Origin: DASQZK01 sp963732905 | GTDB lineage: Bacteria > Bacteroidota > Bacteroidia > Bacteroidales > GCA-2748055 | Length of the DNA: 64,000 bases | Assembly (NCBI GenBank): GCA_963732905.1 | Contig: CAVTBM010000007.1 | Coordinates: forward strand, 186,001-250,000 | Direction of reading: 5' to 3' | Position numbers and translations under genes: made by a program | Shown: in pieces, positions 53,272 to 61,379 of the stretch | Layout: every line of letters begins with the position of its first letter | Position numbering within the stretch: the first letter of the stretch is position 1 | The notes under the pieces: generated by a model | Told to the model about the DNA's origin: nothing | Database searches by the model: none | What the model saw: only the letters and a program-made list of their open reading frames with translations

Positions 53272-54801
53272 ATGGCAGCAAAAACGACCGGAAAAGATAA
53301 TGGATTTGAAAGACTGAAAGTGGAATATGGCAAAATGCCACCGCAGGCTCCGGAGTTGGAGGAAGCGGTTCTCGGGGCTATTATGATCGAAAGGGATGCC
53401 GTACTTTCGATACTGGATATTCTGAAGCCGGAAAGTTTCTACAAGGAAGCTCACCAGAAAATATACAGGGCCATTGTAAACCTGTCCATGAACGAGCAGC
53501 CCATCGATATTCTTACAGTCACTGAAGAGTTGAAGCGGCTTGAGGAGCTGGATATTGTGGGCGGCGCATTGTATATCACACAGCTTACCGACAGGGTGGC
53601 GTCTGCGGCCCACCTTGAATTTCATGCCAGGATCGTAGCGCAGAAATACATTCAGCGCGAGTTGATCAGGGTTTCTTCCGAAATTCAGTCCAGGGCTTTC
53701 GACGATACGATTGACGTGGATGAACTCCTCGATTTTTCGGAGGCCCAGCTCTTTGAAATCGCTGAGGGCAACATCAAAAAGGAGACGGTGCGGATTAATC
53801 TGCTCATTAAGGATGCCATTCACCAGATCGAGGAAGCTTCGAAGCGGGAGGATAGTCTGAGCGGTGTACCGTCTGGTTTTACCAAGCTCGACAGGCTGAC
53901 CTCCGGGTGGCAGAAATCGGACCTGGTGATCATCGCAGCAAGGCCATCTATGGGTAAAACGGCATTCGTGCTGTCAATGGCCAGAAGTATGGCTGTTGAA
54001 CACAAACGACCTGTGGCGATCTTCTCCCTTGAAATGGCATCCATTCAGCTTGTCAATCGTCTCATCGTCAGCGAGACGGAACTACCCTCCGACCGGATCA
54101 GGAACGGACGTCTTGAACCCTGGGAATGGGAACAGCTTGATTATAAAATAAAAAGCCTCGTTGAGGCACCAATTTTCATTGATGACACCCCGGGCATTTC
54201 TGTCTTTGAACTCAGGGCAAAATGCCGTCGTCTGAAAAACCTTTATGATGTGGAGGTGATCATTATCGACTACCTGCAGTTGATGACCGGTCCTGCTGAC
54301 AAAGGTAGCAGGGAGCAGGAGGTCAGCAATATCTCCAGATCGCTCAAGGGGATAGCGAAAGAACTTAACGTGCCTATCATAGCATTATCACAGTTGAACC
54401 GAAGCGTGGAAATGCGTTCGGGAAATAAAAGACCGCAGCTCTCCGACCTCCGGGAATCAGGAGCCATCGAACAGGACGCCGACCTTGTGTTGTTTATTCA
54501 CCGGCCTGAAAAATACGGTATCGATCAGGACGAGGAGGGAAATTCATTGAAAGGTATTGCGGAAATTATCGTGGCCAAACACCGTAACGGTGCTATCGGG
54601 GATGTCACTCTTAAATTCAGGGATGAGTTCGCCAAATTCACCGACCTGGAAGTTATCGAACCGATTTTTGATGACGGAGGAGGTGATCAGGGAATCGTGA
54701 CCTACGGATCAAAGATAAATCATGAAGTAGGAGGCAAAGGCAAGGCCCGCGGTGATTTCGGTCTCAATACGAATTCCGATTTTGATGACCAGCCTTTCTG
54801 A
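53272..54801 (+). CDS. dnaB: Replicative DNA helicase
   Basis: 509 aa. The N-terminal helical domain (PPQAPELEEAVLGAIMIERD) is followed by the RecA-like helicase domain with Walker A AARPSMGKTAFVL, AIFSLEM, Walker B VIIIDYLQLM and SRSLKGIAKELNVPIIALSQLNR. It unwinds DNA ahead of the fork as a hexamer. No intein is visible. The glycine-rich acidic tail is typical. Its stop codon abuts the stop of the convergent HAD gene. Confidence 0.97.
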   Translation: MAAKTTGKDNGFERLKVEYGKMPPQAPELEEAVLGAIMIERDAVLSILDILKPESFYKEAHQKIYRAIVNLSMNEQPIDILTVTEELKRLEELDIVGGALYITQLTDRVASAAHLEFHARIVAQKYIQRELIRVSSEIQSRAFDDTIDVDELLDFSEAQLFEIAEGNIKKETVRINLLIKDAIHQIEEASKREDSLSGVPSGFTKLDRLTSGWQKSDLVIIAARPSMGKTAFVLSMARSMAVEHKRPVAIFSLEMASIQLVNRLIVSETELPSDRIRNGRLEPWEWEQLDYKIKSLVEAPIFIDDTPGISVFELRAKCRRLKNLYDVEVIIIDYLQLMTGPADKGSREQEVSNISRSLKGIAKELNVPIIALSQLNRSVEMRSGNKRPQLSDLRESGAIEQDADLVLFIHRPEKYGIDQDEEGNSLKGIAEIIVAKHRNGAIGDVTLKFRDEFAKFTDLEVIEPIFDDGGGDQGIVTYGSKINHEVGGKGKARGDFGLNTNSDFDDQPF

Positions 54802-55494
54802 TTAAAGGAATTCTTCCAGACCCTTCAGATCCGTAATTTGATATGTCGCTTTGAAGACTCCCTCTATCCCGGCCGGATTGAAGAAAACCGTATCTATGCC
54901 AAATTGCGAAGCCCCTGTGATATCAACTTCATAGTCGTCCCCGATCATCAGGCAGTCTTGCTTCTTTGCATTGACTGAACTCACAGCCCTGCTGAAAATC
55001 CTTGTGTCGGGTTTGTTAAATCCCAGAGCCTCGGATGTGAAAACGTGATCAAAGAACACGTCCAACCCCGAGTTTTTCATCTTCCTGTCTTGAGTTTCCC
55101 TGAATCCGTTGGTCAGAATGTACAGTTTGTACCTGGGTCGCAGGTATTCAAGGATCTCTTTAGTGTATGGGAAGAGGCGCGTCTTGACGACACTGAGTTC
55201 GAGGTATTCGTCACCGATTTGTCGGGCCAGCCGCGCATCACTTAGTTTTCCGTCTTTGAGGGTAAGCTCAAAACGCTTCGACCGCAGGATGGCTTTACTT
55301 AGGTTACCCATTCTGTACAGTGCCCATAAGCGTTCGTTATGTTTGTGATAACTGTTGATGAAGTCCCGGGGCGAAGTGAAATAGTCTTTCAGAGAGAATT
55401 TTTCAAAGAGGTCGTTCAAGGCTTCCAGGGAGTTGCTCTCAAAGTCCCACAGGGTGCGGTCGAGATCGAAAAAAAGATGGATGTACTTCTTCAA
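54802..55494 (-). CDS. HAD-superfamily phosphatase, YjjG-like
   Basis: 230 aa. Motif I is FFDLDRTLWDFE, motif II ILTNGFRE, and motif III/IV the lysine in ALGFNKPDTRIF with MIGDDYEVDITGA. A helical cap lies between residues 15 and 95. Relatives such as YjjG dephosphorylate noncanonical pyrimidine nucleotides. The start and length fit this group, but substrate choice is inference. Confidence 0.9.
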   Translation of the reverse strand: MKKYIHLFFDLDRTLWDFESNSLEALNDLFEKFSLKDYFTSPRDFINSYHKHNERLWALYRMGNLSKAILRSKRFELTLKDGKLSDARLARQIGDEYLELSVVKTRLFPYTKEILEYLRPRYKLYILTNGFRETQDRKMKNSGLDVFFDHVFTSEALGFNKPDTRIFSRAVSSVNAKKQDCLMIGDDYEVDITGASQFGIDTVFFNPAGIEGVFKATYQITDLKGLEEFL

Positions 55495-55808
55495 AACGGA
55501 ATGATTTAAGGTAAATCCTACTGGTGATCCGAAACCTTTGTGTTCTATTCAGCCGAAGGGAACGGAAAACAGGGCGAAATTATCTATTTAAATGGTAATG
55601 TAAAAATCGGGGCGGGGATTTACCGGGTCCCGGATCCGAAACGCGGCACAAAATAAATATGTTTAAAAAACGGGTACTGGAAAAATGAAGCAGGAGAAGT
55701 GTAATTAATGGTATTGTCGGGTTACCGGAAGAGTGGCAATAATAAGAGTCAAGGTCAGAATAACGGATGAATGAACGGGGTAAAAGCAGGAAGAAAAGAC
55801 CTTAGGTC
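55495..55808. other. Intergenic region with no visible gene except a terminator
   Basis: AT-rich with several stops in all frames. The only structure found is the hairpin at its right edge that ends the WM-repeat protein transcript. Confidence 0.6.
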
Positions 55809-55819
55809 TTACTTCCTGC
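55781..55819 (-). terminator. Terminator overlapping the end of the WM-repeat protein gene
   Basis: On the minus strand GCAGGAAG (55819-55812) pairs with CTTCCTGC (55793-55786), enclosing a second perfect stem AAGACCT/AGGTCTT (55810-55796), followed by TTTTA. The stop codon lies inside the hairpin. Confidence 0.75.
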
Positions 55820-56291
55820 CTGAATTATTGTCACTTAAGCTAGCGGTCAGTTCAAAGGGTTTCAACATCCAGCCTTCAAATTCAAGTGAATTATTGAAGT
55901 TTTTCAGTTCCCGTTCACAGCTCCAGTTGGTTCTGAGCATCCAGCTTTCGAAGGTCAGACCTTTACCACTCATGCCTGCGTTTTCAGGGACGGGACCTTC
56001 CTTCATGTTGGAGTCGGAATCAAATAATATCATCCACTGATTCAGATCGGTCATCCAATCTTCAAGCCCGATCACATTATCAAATACAGGGTTGAAGGAC
56101 GAGGATCTTGCAAATGCAGATTTTATCTGTTCAGTGCTTTTATTGATAAGGTCTTCAGTGTATTTTTCCAGCTCGTAATGTTTGATGGATTTCTGAGAGT
56201 AAAGATTCAGGGAGATTAAACCTGCTGCCACCATCACTGCCAAAATGTGCAGCTTTTTTCCGATTCGCTTAGTTAATGTTTTCATGGTCAT
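55809..56291 (-). CDS. Small exported protein with repeated E-x-W-M motifs
   Basis: 160 aa; an ATG at 56285 is an alternative start. An N-terminal signal-like segment (KLHILAVMVAAGLISLNLYSQ) is followed by a helical region and then four short tryptophan-methionine motifs: LEDWMTDL, LNQWMILF, FESWMLRT and FEGWMLKPFEL. Similar short proteins with E-x-W-M repeats occur in Bacteroidota, in my recollection near sigma/anti-sigma genes, but none has a known function. A TATATTTG box lies at 56378-56371. It stands alone with its own terminator. Confidence 0.75.
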   Translation of the reverse strand: MTMKTLTKRIGKKLHILAVMVAAGLISLNLYSQKSIKHYELEKYTEDLINKSTEQIKSAFARSSSFNPVFDNVIGLEDWMTDLNQWMILFDSDSNMKEGPVPENAGMSGKGLTFESWMLRTNWSCERELKNFNNSLEFEGWMLKPFELTASLSDNNSGRK

Positions 56292-56491
56292 TCTGTTTTG
56301 TATTTCTCCGATTTTGACGACATGTTGACTTGATCACGTTCTGTGCCAAATATTATAATAATCAAAATATCAAATATATACAATAAGAATATGAATTTTG
56401 GAAAAGATAAAAAGCGAACGCTTTTGTAACATCGGGTGTACGGAAACGGACAAAAGAAGAGGACGGAGTCTTAAATATCATACCTACTGGC

Positions 56492-57166
56492 TCACTGGTC
56501 GTTACCTTTTAGTACGATAACGAGTTCGCCTTTTACCCCTTTTTCAGTGTAGTAACGGATCACATCTGGGAGGCTGCCTCTTACGGTTTCTTCATGGATC
56601 TTAGTGAGCTCCCTTGAAACAGACACTTCTCGTAAAGGACCGAAAACATCGCTGAACTGGTTCAGGGTTTTCAGGAGCCGGAAAGGGGATTCATAGAAGA
56701 CCATGGTTTTGTCTTCCGCTTTCAGTTCTTCGAGACGTTTCATACGACCTTTTTTCTGAGGGAGAAAGCCCTCAAAACTAAATCGATCGCAGGGAAAACC
56801 AGAGTTTACCAGCGCGGGGATAAAGGCAGTGGGTCCCGGAAGGCATTCGACGTCTATATCCAGTTTGACACATTCCCTGACCAGCAGGAATCCGGGGTCA
56901 GATATTCCCGGGGTGCCTGCGTCACTGACCAGAGCGATAGTTTCTCCGCTCAGGATTTGATTTGTGATACCGGCAAGGATCTTATGTTCGTTGAATTTAT
57001 GAAATGATCTGAGTGGTTTGCTGATTTCGTAATGATTCAGCAGAATAGAAGTTTTTCGGGTATCTTCGGCGAGGATAAGATCGGCGTCTTTCAGGACATC
57101 CAGTGCCCGCAGGGTTATATCCCTGAGGTTGCCAATTGGGGTAGGAACAAGGAAGAGCCTGGACAT
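56492..57166 (-). CDS. rsmI: 16S rRNA (cytidine-1402 2'-O)-methyltransferase
   Basis: 224 aa tetrapyrrole-methylase fold: LFLVPTPIGNLRDITLRAL, LILAEDTRKTSILLNHY, ALVSDAGTPGISDPGFLLV and FYESPFRLLKTL are the RsmI signatures, followed by REVSVSRELTKIHEE. It methylates the ribose of C1402 in 16S rRNA. The gene starts one base after the upstream gene ends, so they are co-transcribed. Confidence 0.96.
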   Translation of the reverse strand: MSRLFLVPTPIGNLRDITLRALDVLKDADLILAEDTRKTSILLNHYEISKPLRSFHKFNEHKILAGITNQILSGETIALVSDAGTPGISDPGFLLVRECVKLDIDVECLPGPTAFIPALVNSGFPCDRFSFEGFLPQKKGRMKRLEELKAEDKTMVFYESPFRLLKTLNQFSDVFGPLREVSVSRELTKIHEETVRGSLPDVIRYYTEKGVKGELVIVLKGNDQ

Positions 57167-57167
57167 G

Positions 57168-57911
57168 TCAGGAAGTTAAGAATTTTCGTTTCATGAGAGA
57201 GATCAGTTGCAGCACTTCGATACTTTCCATATCCCAATCAAAGTTATCCACCAGGAAATTATAGGCTTCATTGAAATTATCGGCATGTTCGAGGTTATCC
57301 ATCGTTGCCCTGAACTTCTCGGCATCCCCTTTAAACAGCTCACGAATGAAGAAGAATTTGTCGTTAATCCCCATTGTTCCGCTAATGCTGGTAATGGGAG
57401 CCGTGAGCAGCCGTGAGGAAACGTCCTGTTTTTTAGTGCTTTCGGCCAGTTTTTCATTGATGAACGATTTCTGGCTTTGAAATTTCTCAGCCAGGATATG
57501 GTTCTCATGGTCAGCAGGCCCGGTTACCGGCTGGGCCTTTTCAGTAACCCCGAAATTTTCTTTAGTCGCAGTGTTTTCTGATATCTCCGGGCTGGTTTTC
57601 ACAACGGGCGGGTCCGGGTTTTCCTGTTGCTGTGGTTTTTCATTCACAGGTTCAGGCATATGCGCAGGTTTGGGCTGTGGTGGTCGGGAGTGAAGCTCCG
57701 CTTCGCTGATCGCCCCCGGAGCGGGTGATGATCCCGACATATTTCCTCCGTCCCTGAACATCAGGAGTAATTCATAAACATTCCGTAATTTTGAGAGCGC
57801 AAGATCGAGTTCGATATAGGGGATCTCGGAATAATTTTCGAAATTGCCCACAAGTTTTTCTATATCTTGTATATCTTTAGTAATGATTTCGAAGGTATGT
57901 TTATATCCCAT
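57168..57911 (-). CDS. Conserved hypothetical protein with Pro-rich linker and C-terminal helical domain
   Basis: 247 aa from ATG 57911. The longer frame from an ATG at 57953 is unlikely because that position overlaps a TACTTTTG promoter box. Residues 1-55 are a helical module (KHTFEIITKDIQDIEKLVGNF), 60-150 a Pro/Glu-rich low-complexity linker, and 185-247 a compact domain (INDKFFFIRELFKGDAEKF... FDWDMESIEVLQL) that I recognise as conserved but unassigned in Bacteroidota. It is co-transcribed with rsmI. A scaffolding role is possible; function unknown. Confidence 0.82.
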   Translation of the reverse strand: MGYKHTFEIITKDIQDIEKLVGNFENYSEIPYIELDLALSKLRNVYELLLMFRDGGNMSGSSPAPGAISEAELHSRPPQPKPAHMPEPVNEKPQQQENPDPPVVKTSPEISENTATKENFGVTEKAQPVTGPADHENHILAEKFQSQKSFINEKLAESTKKQDVSSRLLTAPITSISGTMGINDKFFFIRELFKGDAEKFRATMDNLEHADNFNEAYNFLVDNFDWDMESIEVLQLISLMKRKFLTS

Positions 57912-57952
57912 AATAATTTGCCGGATAATTGGTTCTGTTTGAAATCTTATCA

Positions 57953-57960
57953 CAAAAGTA
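57953..57960 (-). promoter_or_regulatory. -7 promoter box (TACTTTTG) for the hypothetical-rsmI pair
   Basis: A perfect TAnnTTTG on the minus strand in the 76-base divergent gap with tdk. No TTG at the expected -33 distance is obvious. Confidence 0.5.
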
Positions 57961-57987
57961 ACGATATTATTACGAATATCTTATTCA

Positions 57988-58587
57988 ATGTTTCTTGAAA
58001 ATTCGATAAATAAGGAAGAGAAAAGGGGATGGATCGAGGTTATATGCGGATCGATGTTTTCGGGTAAAACGGAAGAGTTGATCCGTCGGTTGAAGCGGGC
58101 CAGGATCGCCAGGCAGAAGGTCGAGATCTATAAGCCCCACATCGATACCCGTTACTCGGAGGTTGAGGTTGTTTCACACGATGAAAATTCCATCGTGTCA
58201 ACACCGGTGACCACTGCGGCCAACATCCTGCTATTGGCGAATGATGTGGAGGTGGTTGGGATCGATGAGGCCCAGTTTTTTGATAACGGGCTGGTGGAAG
58301 TTTGCAATATATTGGCCAACCGTGGGATCAGAGTGATTATTGCAGGTCTTGACATGGATTACATGGGAAGGCCTTTCGGACCGATCCCGGGGCTCCTTGC
58401 TACTGCTGAATACGTCACAAAAGTTCATGCCATCTGTGTGCGCTGTGGAAACCTGGCTCAGTATTCACACCGGATGACTGAAGGCGATAAACTTGTTCTT
58501 CTTGGTGAAACAGATATTTACGAACCGCTTTGCCGTAAATGTTTTAACCGGGAAATGAAAAGTCATAAGAAAGGGAAAGCGACATGA
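57988..58587 (+). CDS. tdk: Thymidine kinase, class II (TK1-like)
   Basis: 199 aa. P-loop EVICGSMFSGKTEELIRRL, catalytic VVGIDEAQFFDN and lasso domain with two zinc cysteine pairs (CVRCGN and CRKCF). It phosphorylates thymidine for dTTP salvage in the cytosol. Its last codons overlap the ATG of murF-alr (ATGA), so translation is coupled. Confidence 0.96.
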   Translation: MFLENSINKEEKRGWIEVICGSMFSGKTEELIRRLKRARIARQKVEIYKPHIDTRYSEVEVVSHDENSIVSTPVTTAANILLLANDVEVVGIDEAQFFDNGLVEVCNILANRGIRVIIAGLDMDYMGRPFGPIPGLLATAEYVTKVHAICVRCGNLAQYSHRMTEGDKLVLLGETDIYEPLCRKCFNREMKSHKKGKAT

Positions 58588-61031
58588 AGTCCTTCAGCAT
58601 CGCCGAGATATCTGAAATCGTAAATGGTCAGCTGGTGGGTTCTGAAAGTCAGCAGGTGGACCATATTTTTATTGACAGCCGGCGGTTACCCGATCCGGAA
58701 AGAGCTCTCTTCTGTGCCATACGTGGGGAAAGGAATGACGGGCATGCATATATTCCCGGGATGTATGACAAAGGGATCAGATGTTTTATTGCCGAGGAAG
58801 TGCCACCGGGAATGAAGCCGGGGAAAGCCACCTTCATTCTTGTGGGCGACAGCCTTGAGGCGCTTCAGAAACTTGCTGCTCACATTCGCCTGGCTTATTC
58901 GGGGGAAGTGGTTGCCATTACCGGAAGCAACGGAAAGACCATTATCAAGGAATGGATCTTCCAGGCTTTAAACCAGAAGATACCGGTTGTGAGAAGTCCG
59001 CTCAGCTATAATTCACAGGTTGGGGTGCCTCTCTCCCTGTTTTTGCTGGAGGACCGGTATAAACTTGCCGTTCTCGAAGCCGGAATATCTTTTCCCGGGG
59101 AAATGGCACGTCTCGAAAGGATGATCCAGCCCGACACCGGGATTTTCTCCAATATCGGTGAAGCTCACCAGGAAAATTTCCCGTCTATCGAGGCAAAAGT
59201 GGCCGAGAAAATGACACTTTTCCGAAACTGCCGCAGACTTATCTATTGCAGGGATCATCCTGTCATTCATAAACTGGCTCTTAAACTGCCTGCGGGAGTT
59301 AGCCTGGTCTCCTGGAGTTTTTCGGAAGAGGCCGAATACAAGGTTAAGTTCAGCAAGAAAGGAGCCCTCACTGTTATTTCTGTTTCAGGGAAATGCAAAA
59401 GCCGGTTCACGATTCATTTTACCGATTTCGCTTCGATTGAAAATGCGATCCATGTTTTCGTCTTCCTTCATGCCTCCGGGTACGCGCAGAATGACATTTC
59501 AGCGGCTATGGAAAAGCTTGAGCCTGTAGGGATGAGGATGGAAATCGTAAGCGGGTTGAACAACTGCACACTCATCAATGACACTTATAACTCCGACATG
59601 GTGTCCCTTTCGAATGCACTGGACTTTCTGAACCAGCAAAATCAGCACAGGAAAAAAACACTCATCCTTTCTGATATTCTGCAGAGTGGTAAAAGCAGCG
59701 AAGAACTTTACCGTGAGGTATCTGCACTGATTGCCGGAAAAAAAATAGACAGGCTGATTGGGATCGGACCGGAGATCTCCTCCAGAAGTGATCTCTTTCT
59801 CAGGGATTCTGAATTTTTCAGTTCCACGGAGGATTTTCTGAATTCACCGGTAAAGCCGGTCTTCCGAAATGAAGCCGTTTTACTTAAAGGTTCCAGACAT
59901 TTCAGGTTCGAGCTTATAGCCCGGATTTTACAGGAAAAAGCACACCGTACCGTTTTGGAAATCAATCTGAATGCACTGGTAGAGAATTATCGTTTTTATA
60001 AGTCCCTGCTGAAAAAAGGGACAAAGGTCATGGCCATGGTCAAAGCTTTTTCTTACGGAAGCGGTAGCTATGAGATCGCCAGTATACTTCAGTATAATCA
60101 TATTGATTATTTTGCCGTGGCCTTTGCCGATGAAGGGGTTATCCTCCGCCGGAACGGCATCGTTGTTCCGGTAATGGTCATGAATCCTGAGAAGAACGAT
60201 TTTTTTCTCCTCACGGAATATAATCTCGAGCCTGAGATCTATAGTTTCAGGATCCTGAACGATTTCAGGTATTACCTCGAAAGGAACGGTATCAGCCAGT
60301 ATCCGGTCCACCTTAAATTGGATACCGGTATGCACCGGCTTGGTTTCGAAGAAAAGGATACGGATAAACTTGTCGAAGTTCTGCAGGGTGATACGTTTCG
60401 CGTCGTTTCCGTATTCTCCCATCTTGCCGCTGCAGATGAACCGGTAAATGATGAATTCACGCTCGGTCAGATCAGCCTTTTCAGGAGAATCAGCGACAGG
60501 ATACAAGCCGGTTTGGGCCGGAATTTTTTGAGGCATATCCTGAATTCTTCGGGAATAGAACGGTTTCCTGAGGCAGCGTTTGATATGGTCAGGCTTGGAA
60601 TAGGGCTTTACGGCGTCAGCACTTTCCGGCAGGATAGTCTAAAGGAAGTCTCAACATTTAAAACCAGTATTGCGCAAATCCGCGATGTGGAGGCCGGCGA
60701 AACCGTTGGATACAGCCGGCAGGGCAAAGTAAATGAGAAAAGGAGGATTGCAACCCTGCCGGTAGGTTATGCCGACGGCATTTTCAGATCACTCGGCAAC
60801 GGCAGGTGTACATTCAGGATCAACGGACGGTATGCACCTGTTATCGGAAATATATGCATGGATATGACGATGGTGGATGTGACCGGTATTCCCGCTGAAG
60901 ATAACGACGAAGTAATAATTTTCGGTCGTGAAAACCCTGTAGCCAAAATTTCTGAAGCTGCGGGAACCATACCTTATGAAATCCTGACCAGAATTTCTGA
61001 ACGGGTCAGGAGAATTTATTTTCAGGAATAA
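58584..61031 (+). CDS. Bifunctional MurF ligase-alanine racemase
   Basis: 815 aa fusion. Residues 1-445 are MurF: ISEIVNGQLVGSESQQVDHI, ATP loop VAITGSNGKTIIKEWI, LNNCTLINDTYNSD; it adds D-Ala-D-Ala to UDP-MurNAc-tripeptide. Residues 450-815 are alanine racemase: VLEINLNALVENYRF, PLP lysine in VMAMVKAFSYGSG, HLKLDTGMHRLGF and TLPVGYADGIFRSLG with the second-site tyrosine region. It supplies D-alanine and uses the Ddl product. This fusion is characteristic of Bacteroidota. Confidence 0.95.
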   Translation: MKSFSIAEISEIVNGQLVGSESQQVDHIFIDSRRLPDPERALFCAIRGERNDGHAYIPGMYDKGIRCFIAEEVPPGMKPGKATFILVGDSLEALQKLAAHIRLAYSGEVVAITGSNGKTIIKEWIFQALNQKIPVVRSPLSYNSQVGVPLSLFLLEDRYKLAVLEAGISFPGEMARLERMIQPDTGIFSNIGEAHQENFPSIEAKVAEKMTLFRNCRRLIYCRDHPVIHKLALKLPAGVSLVSWSFSEEAEYKVKFSKKGALTVISVSGKCKSRFTIHFTDFASIENAIHVFVFLHASGYAQNDISAAMEKLEPVGMRMEIVSGLNNCTLINDTYNSDMVSLSNALDFLNQQNQHRKKTLILSDILQSGKSSEELYREVSALIAGKKIDRLIGIGPEISSRSDLFLRDSEFFSSTEDFLNSPVKPVFRNEAVLLKGSRHFRFELIARILQEKAHRTVLEINLNALVENYRFYKSLLKKGTKVMAMVKAFSYGSGSYEIASILQYNHIDYFAVAFADEGVILRRNGIVVPVMVMNPEKNDFFLLTEYNLEPEIYSFRILNDFRYYLERNGISQYPVHLKLDTGMHRLGFEEKDTDKLVEVLQGDTFRVVSVFSHLAAADEPVNDEFTLGQISLFRRISDRIQAGLGRNFLRHILNSSGIERFPEAAFDMVRLGIGLYGVSTFRQDSLKEVSTFKTSIAQIRDVEAGETVGYSRQGKVNEKRRIATLPVGYADGIFRSLGNGRCTFRINGRYAPVIGNICMDMTMVDVTGIPAEDNDEVIIFGRENPVAKISEAAGTIPYEILTRISERVRRIYFQE

Positions 61032-61379
61032 AGATTATTTTCTTTGTAATGCCCGAAATGGTCACGGCGCAGATGGAAGACAACAATGCTGCTCACGGCC
61101 GGAAACAGGAAAATCTTTATGCAGATGGAAGATCGGGATGGGTAATTGTCTTTTGCCGGCGTTTTTCTGAATTTCATTAGCTTTGCACAAGAAGGACATG
61201 ATCAATTGAAATTTTTCACTAAATTCACAAACTTGTGTCTGGTTCACATTGAGATTAGGAGCCCCTGGATAACTGCAAAATCAGGCTTTTCAGGATGAAA
61301 AGGGATTGATTCCCGTGTTTGGGATCCTGAATTTGATAATTTACCGGTTTAGTCTTCTTTATTTTACAGGAATTGTTCA
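61032..61379. other. Leader region upstream of the GT2-GT4 gene
   Basis: No gene. It holds the promoter at 61151-61185 and a hairpin TTCAGGAT (61289-61296) with ATCCTGAA (61324-61331), inside which GGGATTGATTCCC can form a smaller stem. The transcript would have an untranslated leader of about 190 nt. Confidence 0.6.
61151..61185 (+). promoter_or_regulatory. Bacteroidota-type promoter for the GT2-GT4 gene
   Basis: TTTTG at 61151-61155, 22 bases, TAGCTTTG at 61178-61185, a perfect -7 box. Predicted start about 61191. Confidence 0.6.
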
